Of a stretch of 63,103 nt of DNA, positions 53,401-61,531 are shown one piece after another. The stretch covers positions 1-63,103 of the forward strand of contig JAGOZX010000006.1 in NCBI GenBank assembly GCA_018058425.1. Reading direction: 5' to 3'. The position numbers were made by a program, and so were the translations under genes. Source of the stretch: Sebaldella sp. GTDB lineage: Bacteria > Fusobacteriota > Fusobacteriia > Fusobacteriales > Leptotrichiaceae. Every line of letters begins with the position of its first letter. Position 1 is the stretch's first letter. The notes below the pieces were generated by a model. It was not told the DNA's origin. It saw only the letters and a list, made by a program, of their open reading frames with translations, and did not search any database.

Positions 53401-56400
53401 GGGATATATTCAGAAACATATATAGACCCTACTGATAACCCATACAATTACACAAATGCTTCTATTAATAATTATGGAAAGATAACAGCAAATGCTGGAG
53501 AAAAAGCTATTGGAATTTATGGGAATGAAAATTCAACTGTGGGAAGTAGTGCATATTCTTCTATAAATATAGGGGATAATTCAGATATAGATGTAAGTGC
53601 TTCAAAGGGTGGTATAGGAATATACTCAAATAAAGCAAGTATTAGTTCATATTCAACAGCAGGTGGATCAAGAATAACAGTTGGAGAAGATGGGGTAGCA
53701 ATATATGCCAAAAATACAAATACATACTTAACTGATATAGAATTAAATTTAAAAGGAAATAATTCAGTAGGAATATATTTAGATAATTCGTCTCTTTCTG
53801 GAACTGGAACAGTAAATATAGATGGAACTGGAATTGTAGTTATAAATAAAGTAGGAACAGCTTATTATGATCAAAATTTTAATGTAAATTCCACAGCAGG
53901 ATCACAATATGTTTTACAAAATATAGCTAACGATACTTTGTTTTATGATAATACTTCTATTTTAGGAGAAGGCGGAACATTTGTAGCAGGAAATAATTCA
54001 GCAGTATTATTAGGTAGTAATTCTAACATAATATCAACTGGATCAAATATGATAGGAATAGCTTTAAATGGGGCTTATGCAGGAGGTCTTCCAGTAACAA
54101 TAAATGGAGAAGTACTAAATCAAGAAGCTACTAATAAGGGGAATATGTCATTTGGAGATAATTCCACAGGTATTTATGTAGTAAATGGGGCTAGTGGAGA
54201 AAATCAAGGTATAATAGGACTTGGTCAGCATTCAGTGGGACTATATGGAAGTGGTATAGGAAGTAATATTACAAATGTAAATACTATAACTACAGGAAAT
54301 AATTCAGCTGCAATGTATCTAAAAGATGGAAATAATATGTTGAACAAAGGAATTATAACTGGAACAAATACAAGAACAATAGGACTATATTTAGAAGGAA
54401 ATAGTACATCTACAGTTTCAAATGAGGGAACAATTAATTTATCTGGAGATAAATCAATAGGGATTTACACAACAGGAAATGGAGCTCAAACTATAAATAA
54501 TACAGGTTCAATAACTGTCGGAAATTCAAGTACTGAAACAGATCCAAGTATAGGAATTTATAATGAAAGTAATAATAACATAATAAATAATTCAGGAGAT
54601 ATAAGTTCAGGAAAAACTTCAATAGGAATCTATAATAAAGGTGGTAAGGTTTATCAATCTTCTGGAACTATAGATGTAGGAGAAGCTGGAGTGGGGATTT
54701 ACTCAGACTCTGGAACTTTAAATTTGAGTTCAGGATTATTGAATTTAAATGGATTAAATACTGTAGGAATTTATGCGATTGATAATGTAGTAATAGATAA
54801 CAATATGTTAATGAATGTAAGTGATGAGAGTTTTGGGGTAGTTCTAAATTCTGGATCAAGTTTGATAAATAGAAATGTATCAACTGTAGGAGATCACGGA
54901 GTGTTTGCTTATTCAGATGGTGGAGCCTTTATTACAAATGAATTAGGTGCAGATATAACAATGACTGGTTCTAAATCAGTAGGTGTTTATATGACAAATG
55001 GTGGGACTATAACAAATAAAGCAAGTATAATAGCAAATGCAGGAGATTCTAATATTGGTATTTATAATAACGGTGGAAGTATAGACAATAGTGGAGATAT
55101 AAAAATAGGAGATTCTGTAATAGTTGATCCATTAAATCCATTTGCTAACAGTTATGCAGTGGGACTTTATGGAGAAAATGTACAAGGTATGAAAAACACA
55201 GGAAATATAGAAATAGGAGCAGATGCAGTAGGATTTTATGCTAATAAAAGTGGAACAGAGACATTAAATACAGGAAATATAACATCAAATTCTAATAAGG
55301 CAATAGGGATATATTTAGAAGGTTCTGCTGTTAGAAATACAGGAGATATAACATTATCAGGAGATAATAGTATAGGAATAGCAGCAGCAAGAAACTCTTC
55401 TGTAAAAAATGCTGGAATAATAACAATGAATGGAAATGACAGCATAGGAATTTATGCAAATGCTAATTCAAAGATAGTGAATGAAAGTACAGGGAAAATA
55501 TATATAAATGGGAATGATAGCACAGGAGTACAACTGTCGGGAAGTTCAATTTTGGAAAACTATGGATTGATACAAGTAAATTCAGGAACAATAGGATCAG
55601 AGCAAATAGTAGATGGAGACCCAGCTTATACACCACCTTCAATAATAAATGCGGGTATTATAAAAGTGGATGAAAAGTTTGATTTAGATGGAATGAACAT
55701 AGTGATAAAATCAGACCCAGCAAGTTTTAGAGCACCAACAATAGAGGAAATAACAGCAGGAGGATACGCACCAAATGATATAAATGCAGGATTTTTACTT
55801 ACAAATACAGTAAGTATAATAGCACCAAGCTTTAATTTTGGGGACACGCCAATAGGAATAGACTCTAACTTTACTCAAGGAACAAATGCAAGAGTGTATA
55901 AGTTTGAAAATGTATTCGATCCAATGACGCAAGAAGGAGGACCAAATACTGGAGAAATAGCTGTAAAAAGTGGTTCACTTACATTTGACGCTATACCAGT
56001 AACAAATGAAGCGGGGAAAATAGATGTTTGGATGGAAAAGATAAATTATGATAAATTCACGCAAGGTGCATGGTATGATGGTTTTGCTAAGAATATAGAA
56101 GGAAGCTATTTAAATGCAACTGGTGAAGCTTTAAAGTTTTATGATAAGCTAGATTTGATAACAGATGTGAATGATTTAAGAAATGATTTTAGTCAGTTAT
56201 CGGGAAGTATGTATGCAAATATTACTCAGAGAGAACAAAATATAGGCGAAGTATTTAATAACACATTAGAGATATTACAAAATTCAGAAAATAATACAAA
56301 AGAAAATGTAAAAATAAATATAATAGCAGGAAAAGGAAGTACAAATGAAGATACAAGCGGTGTAGAATCATATGATTATGATACATATGGAGTACTGGCA

Positions 56401-57147
56401 CTGAGAGAGGTCGAGAGAACTTATAGGCATAAATTTGGGTACTCATTAGGGTATACAAGAACAGATTTTCAAATGAAGGATACAAATGATGAGGATCAAG
56501 CTGATACTATTCAGTTAGGATTACATAATAAGTATAGTGTAAATGGATGGAATATAAAAAATGACTTATTAGGAAGAGTAAGTTTCCATGATGTAGATAG
56601 AAGTGTAAACTGGTCAAGTGGGACAAAATCAGATTTGAATTCAAATTATAATGTATATGGAGTAAGTTCATTAAATGAATTAGGGAAAGACTTAGAGATA
56701 AATAGAAATGTGAAAGTGACACCTTATGTAGGATTGGAATTAGGATATATGATGCATCCAAGTTTTGAAGAAAAAGGTGGAGTAGAGAGCTTAAAAGTAG
56801 ACAGTAACGATGCTTATAGTGTAAAGCCTAATATAGGAGTAAGGTTAGAAGGAGAAAAAGAATTTGGTTCAACTTCAAGCTGGAAAGTAAAAGGAAACAT
56901 AGGAGTAGGTTATGAGTATGAATTAGGAAATATGAATACTCAAGAAAAGGCAAGTTTAACTTCAATTGAGGATGGGTATCATGAACTAGCCAAGGCAGCA
57001 GAAGATAAAGGTAGTATAAAGACAAGTGGATATGCAGGAGTGGAGTTAAAAGAGACATATGGAATATATGTAACAGGAGAATATGGGATAGGGCAGGATA
57101 AACAGGAAGATTATAAAATAGGATTATCATTGAAAGCCATGTTTTAA
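50458..57147 (+). CDS. Giant type V autotransporter adhesin, fusobacterial type
   Basis: A 2229-residue surface protein. The signal peptide (LIMLLALNSLTVAFA) is followed by a ~100-residue N-terminal region like that of fusobacterial autotransporters (LEWQVFFSGFYNSSHRGG). The passenger is a beta-helix. From about residue 930 to 1690 it carries some 20 repeats of a turn on the pattern G-x-x-(S/T)-(I/V)-G-I-Y, 20-30 residues apart. The C-terminal barrel covers about residues 1950-2229, with REVERTYRHKFGYSLGYTRT and a final KAMF. AAGGAG precedes ATG 50458; the in-frame ATG at 50419 has no site. RadD and Fap2 are adhesins of this class; the ligand here is unknown. Confidence 0.92.
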   Translation: MKKNKKLIMLLALNSLTVAFADAKNSIESKYDKLYNNMTKNIESGKSNDKNYKLIEDVLNKRNQELKDLYMQSDYIIKPEYLEWQVFFSGFYNSSHRGGNKESVRSIVPGEAKKIDLGMVIPVSGITRDKLDLNITPINEPVINININPLVAPQITAPIFTYTDITFPGTPNASTPYFSSQNSYQAKAIGGYSSSVAYYTSGNKIFENLNVESTGGTTLALDGKTNTIAVTGSTSYANGAYTGTSAPSYTHTGYSNQFAAHNIGTNGNYEIKGNWNMTMTDGPTYNQWGFLSYRPYYANTDTKALFSGNLNLEANNTTGTGSSTSLIGMSLNLSSMTANPTTTATMENSGTITIKNGTQSGQSGIAMQLERGSATYTQAGQLINSGNIIVELNTGSYQGSTGGVGIFLSIDPVVKPVTVKTGNILMTGEGSRAVEIGSDVYGSRGYVNSNINIDGSNGLITLQGVKNAGLYIQRAVTMTGNSLADNIKNMNILIDGTNTPAISRETQESTEKSMDLKVNDTFLQSVEFGPNSKQSSIINVSYGNAIIESSTANSIVPIEAGVQNAIAAGTYNTMIKNYMPINIGSGAQGMVAISTGGSFENYADIKNNSSKYVYTNGSSSYNYGSVGLALTSYILQNSSGNVDSTGLNMGNIEMNGDYSTAIYNVGLAITSKSDHITSTGANTVSVYAGGNNGYVNGSYQDVSSNTIINTDRLEVTGDNGTVIYSKGGNVSLGSFTSGGTTEVKASGKDTFGFFFQKYNPYYGGLLGKLTLTSDVNASMENGAIALYYEGANYGDPVNLPTYLSSIIDTTNGNLNIITDQNSYNMAIKSAKVNLSDLSNLSGISGMSFTGSGKSKLFQSTLVMDADSNIDKNNTTGDKTYRNMDIGKSGISISSGVTLSGTEDGQVGIGQSFNYNDYTQIQSNNAGTIDLKGANSIGIYAKRAQISNEGLINMSGNNGIGLFTTGGNAHNIGEIKIGDKGIGIYSETYIDPTDNPYNYTNASINNYGKITANAGEKAIGIYGNENSTVGSSAYSSINIGDNSDIDVSASKGGIGIYSNKASISSYSTAGGSRITVGEDGVAIYAKNTNTYLTDIELNLKGNNSVGIYLDNSSLSGTGTVNIDGTGIVVINKVGTAYYDQNFNVNSTAGSQYVLQNIANDTLFYDNTSILGEGGTFVAGNNSAVLLGSNSNIISTGSNMIGIALNGAYAGGLPVTINGEVLNQEATNKGNMSFGDNSTGIYVVNGASGENQGIIGLGQHSVGLYGSGIGSNITNVNTITTGNNSAAMYLKDGNNMLNKGIITGTNTRTIGLYLEGNSTSTVSNEGTINLSGDKSIGIYTTGNGAQTINNTGSITVGNSSTETDPSIGIYNESNNNIINNSGDISSGKTSIGIYNKGGKVYQSSGTIDVGEAGVGIYSDSGTLNLSSGLLNLNGLNTVGIYAIDNVVIDNNMLMNVSDESFGVVLNSGSSLINRNVSTVGDHGVFAYSDGGAFITNELGADITMTGSKSVGVYMTNGGTITNKASIIANAGDSNIGIYNNGGSIDNSGDIKIGDSVIVDPLNPFANSYAVGLYGENVQGMKNTGNIEIGADAVGFYANKSGTETLNTGNITSNSNKAIGIYLEGSAVRNTGDITLSGDNSIGIAAARNSSVKNAGIITMNGNDSIGIYANANSKIVNESTGKIYINGNDSTGVQLSGSSILENYGLIQVNSGTIGSEQIVDGDPAYTPPSIINAGIIKVDEKFDLDGMNIVIKSDPASFRAPTIEEITAGGYAPNDINAGFLLTNTVSIIAPSFNFGDTPIGIDSNFTQGTNARVYKFENVFDPMTQEGGPNTGEIAVKSGSLTFDAIPVTNEAGKIDVWMEKINYDKFTQGAWYDGFAKNIEGSYLNATGEALKFYDKLDLITDVNDLRNDFSQLSGSMYANITQREQNIGEVFNNTLEILQNSENNTKENVKINIIAGKGSTNEDTSGVESYDYDTYGVLALREVERTYRHKFGYSLGYTRTDFQMKDTNDEDQADTIQLGLHNKYSVNGWNIKNDLLGRVSFHDVDRSVNWSSGTKSDLNSNYNVYGVSSLNELGKDLEINRNVKVTPYVGLELGYMMHPSFEEKGGVESLKVDSNDAYSVKPNIGVRLEGEKEFGSTSSWKVKGNIGVGYEYELGNMNTQEKASLTSIEDGYHELAKAAEDKGSIKTSGYAGVELKETYGIYVTGEYGIGQDKQEDYKIGLSLKAMF

Positions 57148-57167
57148 GTATTTATATAAATTGGAGT

Positions 57168-57195
57168 AAGGTGTCTGAGAAGGCACTTTTTTTTG
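57168..57195 (+). terminator. Terminator of the autotransporter gene
   Basis: A nine-pair stem (57168-57176 with 57181-57189, two G-U pairs) around GAGA, followed by a long T run. Confidence 0.85.
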
Positions 57196-57219
57196 TAGTT
57201 GATTTATTTTTTCATTATA

Positions 57220-57260
57220 GTTATAGATCCTCACGTCGCTGCGCTTCTCAGGATGACAGA
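57220..57260. repeat. 41-bp GC-rich intergenic repeat, copy B
   Basis: It differs from copy A at 5771-5811 only at positions 6 and 23 of the unit. It lies 25 bases beyond the autotransporter terminator, in the same orientation as copy A. Both copies are intergenic and outside any transcription unit I can define. Confidence 0.85.
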
Positions 57261-57280
57261 TTGTGGGGCTATACTTACAT

Positions 57281-57460
57281 TTACTATTTAGGCGGGATAA
57301 TTTAGGAGATACTTTTAATAATTACTATTTAAGCATGAGGGATCCAGGAAAGTGGTCCTTTAATAATTTTTACTTAAATATGAATAGATTTATAAATATA
57401 TTTTTTAGTATTATTACTTAAATATGACTAGGTTTATAAGATATGTTTTTTTAAAATACT
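57281..57460. repeat. Degenerate tandem array, units of 41-47 bases
   Basis: Four units can be aligned on a TTACTATTTA / TTACTTAAATATGA anchor: TTACT occurs at 57282, 57323, 57370 and 57414. Each unit runs from the anchor through a variable G-containing middle to a T-rich end. Units 3 and 4 are the most alike (CTTAAATATGA, then TTTATAA). The array is non-coding. Confidence 0.5.
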
Positions 57461-57538
57461 TACCTTTGTCATAGATATCTATAATTAATGATAAGTTTTA
57501 TTTATGATTGACTTCTATAAAATATGCTTTTGATATTG

Positions 57539-57568
57539 TTGACATTGCAAGTTCAGGTGTGTTAATAT
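57539..57568 (+). promoter_or_regulatory. Probable promoter of the aro operon
   Basis: TTGACA (57539-57544), an 18-base spacer and TAATAT (57563-57568). It would give a leader of about 310 bases before aroF. A second possible -35 (TTGACT) lies at 57508. Confidence 0.5.
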
Positions 57569-57632
57569 AAATGTATAATTCTAATATAGCAGATATATTA
57601 TGAAGAGTAGCGGCATTTACAGAAAAATGCTG

Positions 57633-57656
57633 AGTAGGATAGTAGGATAGTAGGTA
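57633..57656 (+). repeat. Three 8-base tandem repeats AGTAGGAT
   Basis: AGTAGGAT at 57633-57640 and 57641-57648, then AGTAGGTA at 57649-57656. They lie inside the aro leader and may be slippage-prone. Confidence 0.75.
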
Positions 57657-57819
57657 TTAAACGTAGTGTAACAAAATTGTGTAGGGTTTTGTAGTCTTGG
57701 AAAATGAATATAAACAAGTCTATAGAAAGTAGTTATTTTGAAATATAAAAATAATATTTGAAATAAATATATACAATTTTTTGTATTAATTCCTAAAAAA
57801 ATTAAGTTTAAAATATCCT

Positions 57820-57852
57820 AACTCTCTATTACTGTATTAGAGGGTTTTTTTA
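57820..57852 (+). terminator. Leader terminator upstream of aroF
   Basis: AACTCTCTA (57820-57828) pairs with TAGAGGGTT (57838-57846, one G-U) and is followed by a T run. It ends 35 bases before the aroF start with no gene in front, as in attenuated operons. Confidence 0.8.
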
Positions 57853-57887
57853 AAACAAGAAAACGAACTAAAAACTAGGAGGAAATT

Positions 57888-58910
57888 ATGATTGTTAAAG
57901 TAGACGGAAGAATTCCAAAGGATGTATTAGAAAGACTTATTAAGAAATTAGTAGAAGACCTGAATGTAGAGGTATTTCCCACTATTGGCAAAGAATACAC
58001 TATACTAGGACTTGTTGGAGATACAAGTGTTATAGATATCAAACATGTAGGTTCTTTTGAATATGTGGTGGATGTACAAAGAATTCAAGAGCCGTTTAAA
58101 AGAGCTGGAAGACACTTTAAACCAGAAGATACAATAGTAAAAATAGGAGATAATGTAAAAATAGGCGGAACAGATTTAGTAATGATGGCTGGGCCATGTT
58201 CAGTGGAAAATGAAGAACAAATAATTACTATAGCTAAAGCTGTGAAAAAAGCAGGAGCAAATATGCTAAGAGGTGGGGTAGTAAAACCTAGAACATCCCC
58301 TTATGCTTTCCAAGGATTAGGAATGGAAGGAATAAAGTTAATGCACAAAGCTAAAGAAGAAACGGGTCTTCCAATAGTTTGTGAAGTAATGTCAATTGCT
58401 CAGCTTCATGAGTTTGGGCCACATTTAGATATGATACAATTAGGTGCGAGAAATATGCAGAATTTTGATCTATTAAAAGAGGTTGGAAAAACTAAAATTC
58501 CTGTTTTATTAAAAAGAGGATTATCAGCAACAATTGAAGAATGGCTTATGTCAGCTGAATATATAATGGCTGGTGGAAATGAAAATGTTGTACTATGTGA
58601 AAGAGGAATAAGAACATATGAAACAGCGTACAGAAATGTATTAGATTTAAATGCAGTTCCTATGCTAAAAAGCAAAACACACTTACCAATAGTGGTAGAT
58701 CCAGCACATGGTACTGGAAAATGGTGGATGGTAAAAGATTTAGCTAATGCAGGTGTTGCTGTTGGTGCTCATGGTTTAATGGTAGAAGTTCATCATAAAC
58801 CAGAAGAAGCTTTTTCTGATGGGCCACAGTCTCTGAAACCAGAAAAATTTGAACAGTTAATGAAAGAAGTACAGAGTGTAGCAAATATTTTTGGGAAAAA
58901 ATTTTTTTAA
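57888..58910 (+). CDS. aroF: 3-deoxy-7-phosphoheptulonate (DAHP) synthase, type I-beta
   Basis: Commits erythrose-4-P and PEP to the shikimate pathway. The 340-residue protein has an N-terminal ferredoxin-like domain of about 70 residues (MIVKVDGRIPKDVLERLIKK onward), as in the Thermotoga-type enzyme, where it mediates feedback inhibition by Tyr and Phe. The barrel carries GPCSVENEEQI, GGVVKPRTSPYAFQGLG, LKRGLSATIEEW, CERGIRTYE and VVDPAHGTGK. AGGAGG precedes the start. It is first in the aro operon behind the terminator-bearing leader. Confidence 0.96.
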   Translation: MIVKVDGRIPKDVLERLIKKLVEDLNVEVFPTIGKEYTILGLVGDTSVIDIKHVGSFEYVVDVQRIQEPFKRAGRHFKPEDTIVKIGDNVKIGGTDLVMMAGPCSVENEEQIITIAKAVKKAGANMLRGGVVKPRTSPYAFQGLGMEGIKLMHKAKEETGLPIVCEVMSIAQLHEFGPHLDMIQLGARNMQNFDLLKEVGKTKIPVLLKRGLSATIEEWLMSAEYIMAGGNENVVLCERGIRTYETAYRNVLDLNAVPMLKSKTHLPIVVDPAHGTGKWWMVKDLANAGVAVGAHGLMVEVHHKPEEAFSDGPQSLKPEKFEQLMKEVQSVANIFGKKFF

Positions 58911-58923
58911 ATAGTTTAATGGA

Positions 58924-58957
58924 TACCTCTCTTGTAAGATAGCTTATGGGAGAGGTA
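58924..58957 (+). other. Intra-operon hairpin between aroF and tyrA
   Basis: TACCTCTC (58924-58931) pairs with GAGAGGTA (58950-58957). No T run follows, so it is more likely a processing or stability element than a terminator. Confidence 0.5.
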
Positions 58958-58984
58958 GAATAATATAAAAAAGTAGGAGATCAT

Positions 58985-59836
58985 ATGAAATTAGAAGATA
59001 TTTCAGTAACAGTTGTTGGTCTGGGAGTCATAGGCGGTTCATTTGCAGAAGGTTTGAAGAAAATGGGAGTCCATAAAGTATATGGTATAGATAATAATAA
59101 AAGTACACTTTTAAAAGCTAAGAAAAATAATATGATAGATGAAGGCTATGAAAGTGGTGAAATTCCATTAGCAAAATCTGATGTAGTTATAATATCTTTG
59201 TATCCTGAATTATTAGAAACATTTATTTTAGAAAATAATGATTTTTTTAAAAAAGATAGTTTTATTACAGATGTAACTGGAATAAAAGAAAAGATTCTTT
59301 TAGAAGTTGTACCTAAATTAAGAAAAGATGTAGATTTTATATTAGGTCATCCTATGGCAGGTAGAGAAAAAAGAGGTATAGATTATGCTGATATAGATGT
59401 TTTTAAAAATGCAAATTATATTATTATAGAAGATAAAAAAAATAAACCAGAGAATCTAAAAATACTAGAAGAAATAATAAATAAACTAGAGTTTAAAAAT
59501 ATTAACTATCTAGGAGCTAAAGAACATGATGAAATAATAGCTTTTACAAGTCAGTTAACACATGCTATTGCAGTATCATTAGTTAATAGTGATAACGATA
59601 AATATGATACAAATAAATTTATAGGAGACAGTTATCGTGATCTTACTAGAATTGCTAAGATAAACGAAGATTTATGGGCTGAATTATTTTTAGGAAATAA
59701 AGAAAACCTGTTATCTAGAATAGAAGAATTTGAAAATAAGCTAGATATAATAAAGGATGCTCTAAAAAATAACGATATTCAGACATTAAAAAAAGAATTT
59801 ATTGAATCTACAACTAGAAGAGAGAAAATTTCATAA
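58985..59836 (+). CDS. tyrA: Prephenate dehydrogenase
   Basis: Oxidatively decarboxylates prephenate to 4-hydroxyphenylpyruvate in tyrosine synthesis. Length is 283 residues. The NAD(P)-binding motif VVGLGVIGGSFAEGL is at the N-terminus, followed by ITDVTGIKE, the catalytic FILGHPMAGREKRGI (His) and SQLTHAIAVSLVN. There is no fused chorismate mutase or ACT domain, so feedback control would rest on the DAHP synthase domain or the leader. GGAGA precedes the start. Confidence 0.95.
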   Translation: MKLEDISVTVVGLGVIGGSFAEGLKKMGVHKVYGIDNNKSTLLKAKKNNMIDEGYESGEIPLAKSDVVIISLYPELLETFILENNDFFKKDSFITDVTGIKEKILLEVVPKLRKDVDFILGHPMAGREKRGIDYADIDVFKNANYIIIEDKKNKPENLKILEEIINKLEFKNINYLGAKEHDEIIAFTSQLTHAIAVSLVNSDNDKYDTNKFIGDSYRDLTRIAKINEDLWAELFLGNKENLLSRIEEFENKLDIIKDALKNNDIQTLKKEFIESTTRREKIS

Positions 59837-59866
59837 AAATATAAAATTTGGAGGAAATTTTGAATT

Positions 59867-60451
59867 ATGAGTGAATTTTATAAAAAAATAGTAGGTGAAA
59901 AGTGCTATTTAAGTCCAATAAGCTTAGAGGACATACCAAAGTATACTACTTGGCTGAATGATTTAGAGGTAACTATTGCTACAACTTTATATAGTAGAAT
60001 TATAGATATGGAAAGTGAAAATGAGGCACTTGTGGAATTAAAAAAGGGATATAACTTTGCTATTAGATTAATTCAGACTAATGAAGTAATTGGGAGCATT
60101 GGTCTAAATGAGTCGGATTTATTACATAGAAATACAGAATTAGGTATTATGATTGGTAGTAAAAATCATTGGAGGCAAGGATATGGAGAGGAATCTATAA
60201 ATCTATTATTAGATTTCACTTTTAATTTATTAAACTTTAAAAATGTTTACTTAAAAGTGATGGAATACAATACTCCAGCAATTGCTTTATATAAGAAAAT
60301 AGGTTTTAAAGATGCTGGCAGATTAAGGAAAGCCCATGAAATAAATGGGAAAAGATATGATGTTTTATTGATGGATATTTTATCTGATGAGTACAATTCT
60401 GTATATGTAAATAAAATTATGGAAAAAAGATTTGGAGATGTGGGAAAATGA
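59867..60451 (+). CDS. GNAT-family acetyltransferase (RimJ/RimL type)
   Basis: A 194-residue N-acetyltransferase. The acetyl-CoA motif A is visible as ELGIMIGSKNHWRQGYGEES, and motif B as VMEYNTPAIALYKKIGFKDAG, followed by the RimJ-like RLRKAHEINGKRYDVLLM. Substrate is unknown. It lies inside the aro operon between tyrA and aroB and overlaps aroB by four bases (ATGA), so it is translationally coupled to it. A direct role in aromatic synthesis is not apparent. GGAGG precedes the start. Confidence 0.9.
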   Translation: MSEFYKKIVGEKCYLSPISLEDIPKYTTWLNDLEVTIATTLYSRIIDMESENEALVELKKGYNFAIRLIQTNEVIGSIGLNESDLLHRNTELGIMIGSKNHWRQGYGEESINLLLDFTFNLLNFKNVYLKVMEYNTPAIALYKKIGFKDAGRLRKAHEINGKRYDVLLMDILSDEYNSVYVNKIMEKRFGDVGK

Positions 60452-61515
60452 AAAAATTACATGTAAACTTAGGTAAAGACTCATATGATATTATTTTTGA
60501 AAAAAATTTATTAGAAAAACTATCAGATTATATAAAAACAATTTATAATGGGAATAAACTATTTATAATAACAGATACTAATGTAGAAAAATATTATAAA
60601 AAAACATTAGAATCAGCCTTAAAAGAATATGACTATACTTTTTATATTTTAGAAGCTGGTGAAAAATCTAAAAATTTAGAAAATGTTTCTAAAATATATA
60701 AAGAATTAATAAATTCTTCTATTTCAAGAGATGATTTAATTGTTGCTTTTGGCGGAGGCGTGGTAGGTGACATAGCAGGTTTTGCAGCAGCAACATATTT
60801 ACGTGGAGTTCCATTTATACAAATTCCAACTACACTTTTATCACAAGTAGATAGTAGTGTTGGCGGAAAAGTAGGAGTAGATCTTCCAGAAGGAAAGAAT
60901 TTGGTGGGAGCCTTTAATCAGCCTAAGATAGTTTTAATAGATACAGAGGTTTTAAAGACTTTAACAGATAGATATTTTTTTGACGGATTAGCAGAGGTTG
61001 TAAAATATGGCTGTATATATGATGAAAAACTATTTTCTTTATTAGAAGGTTTGAAAACAAGACAAGAGGTAATGGAAAAAATAGAAGAAATATTGTATAA
61101 TTCATGTAACATAAAAAGAATTGTTGTAGAAGAAGATGAAAAAGAACATGGACTTAGAATGATATTAAATTTTGGTCATACTGTAGGTCACGGTGTAGAA
61201 CAGTATTATAATTATGAAAAATATACTCATGGAGAAGCTGTTTCTGTGGGAATGGTAAAGATTTTGGAAATAGGAGAAAAATTAAAAATAACAGAATTAG
61301 GGACAACAAACAGGGTAATAAAGCTTTTAAACCAGTTTAATCTTCCAATATCAGCAGAGTATGAGGAGGAAAAATTAGTCGATATAATGAAAAGAGATAA
61401 AAAAAATAAACAGGGAGAATTGAGTTTTATATTGGTAAAAAAATTAGGAGAAAATGAAATATTAAAGATAAATCAGAATAATCTTTATGAGTTTTTGTAT
61501 AAAACAGATAAATAA
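60448..61515 (+). CDS. aroB: 3-dehydroquinate synthase
   Basis: Second step of the shikimate pathway; 355 residues. The NAD-binding region FGGGVVGDIAGFAAATYLRG and the FIQIPTTLLSQVDSSVGGKV segment are diagnostic. Metal ligands are the Glu of DGLAEVVKYG and the His residues of LNFGHTVGHGVE and YTHGEAVSVGM. It overlaps the acetyltransferase gene, and aroA follows after 16 bases. Confidence 0.97.
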   Translation: MKKLHVNLGKDSYDIIFEKNLLEKLSDYIKTIYNGNKLFIITDTNVEKYYKKTLESALKEYDYTFYILEAGEKSKNLENVSKIYKELINSSISRDDLIVAFGGGVVGDIAGFAAATYLRGVPFIQIPTTLLSQVDSSVGGKVGVDLPEGKNLVGAFNQPKIVLIDTEVLKTLTDRYFFDGLAEVVKYGCIYDEKLFSLLEGLKTRQEVMEKIEEILYNSCNIKRIVVEEDEKEHGLRMILNFGHTVGHGVEQYYNYEKYTHGEAVSVGMVKILEIGEKLKITELGTTNRVIKLLNQFNLPISAEYEEEKLVDIMKRDKKNKQGELSFILVKKLGENEILKINQNNLYEFLYKTDK

Positions 61516-61531
61516 CAACGGAGGATGTAAA

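Larger units (their letters stand above)
57575..57852 (+). ncRNA. Structured leader of the aro operon, candidate attenuator
   Basis: Between the promoter and aroF lie a GCATTT/AAATGC hairpin (57613-57630), three near-identical AGTAGGAT units (57633-57656), an ACAAAA/TTTTGT hairpin (57671-57692) and an intrinsic terminator at 57820. A 14-codon frame (57704-57748) encodes MNINKSIESSYFEI, with adjacent Tyr and Phe codons. No T-box sequence (AGGGTGG) is present. Regulation by aromatic amino acids is inference. Confidence 0.45.

Noticed and set aside
50458..57147. Antisense frames within the autotransporter gene
   Set aside because: They are Leu/His/Tyr-rich complements of the repeat-rich coding strand without start signals.
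57281..57460. CRISPR array
   Set aside because: The units are degenerate, uneven in spacing and not separated by unique spacers; no cas gene is nearby.
57575..57887. T-box riboswitch before aroF
   Set aside because: The conserved AGGGTGG..ACCGCG element is absent and no specifier-loop stem could be drawn.
61487..61531. Upstream ATG for aroA inside aroB
   Set aside because: The added residues have no counterpart in EPSP synthases and the GTG at 61532 has GGAGG at the right distance.
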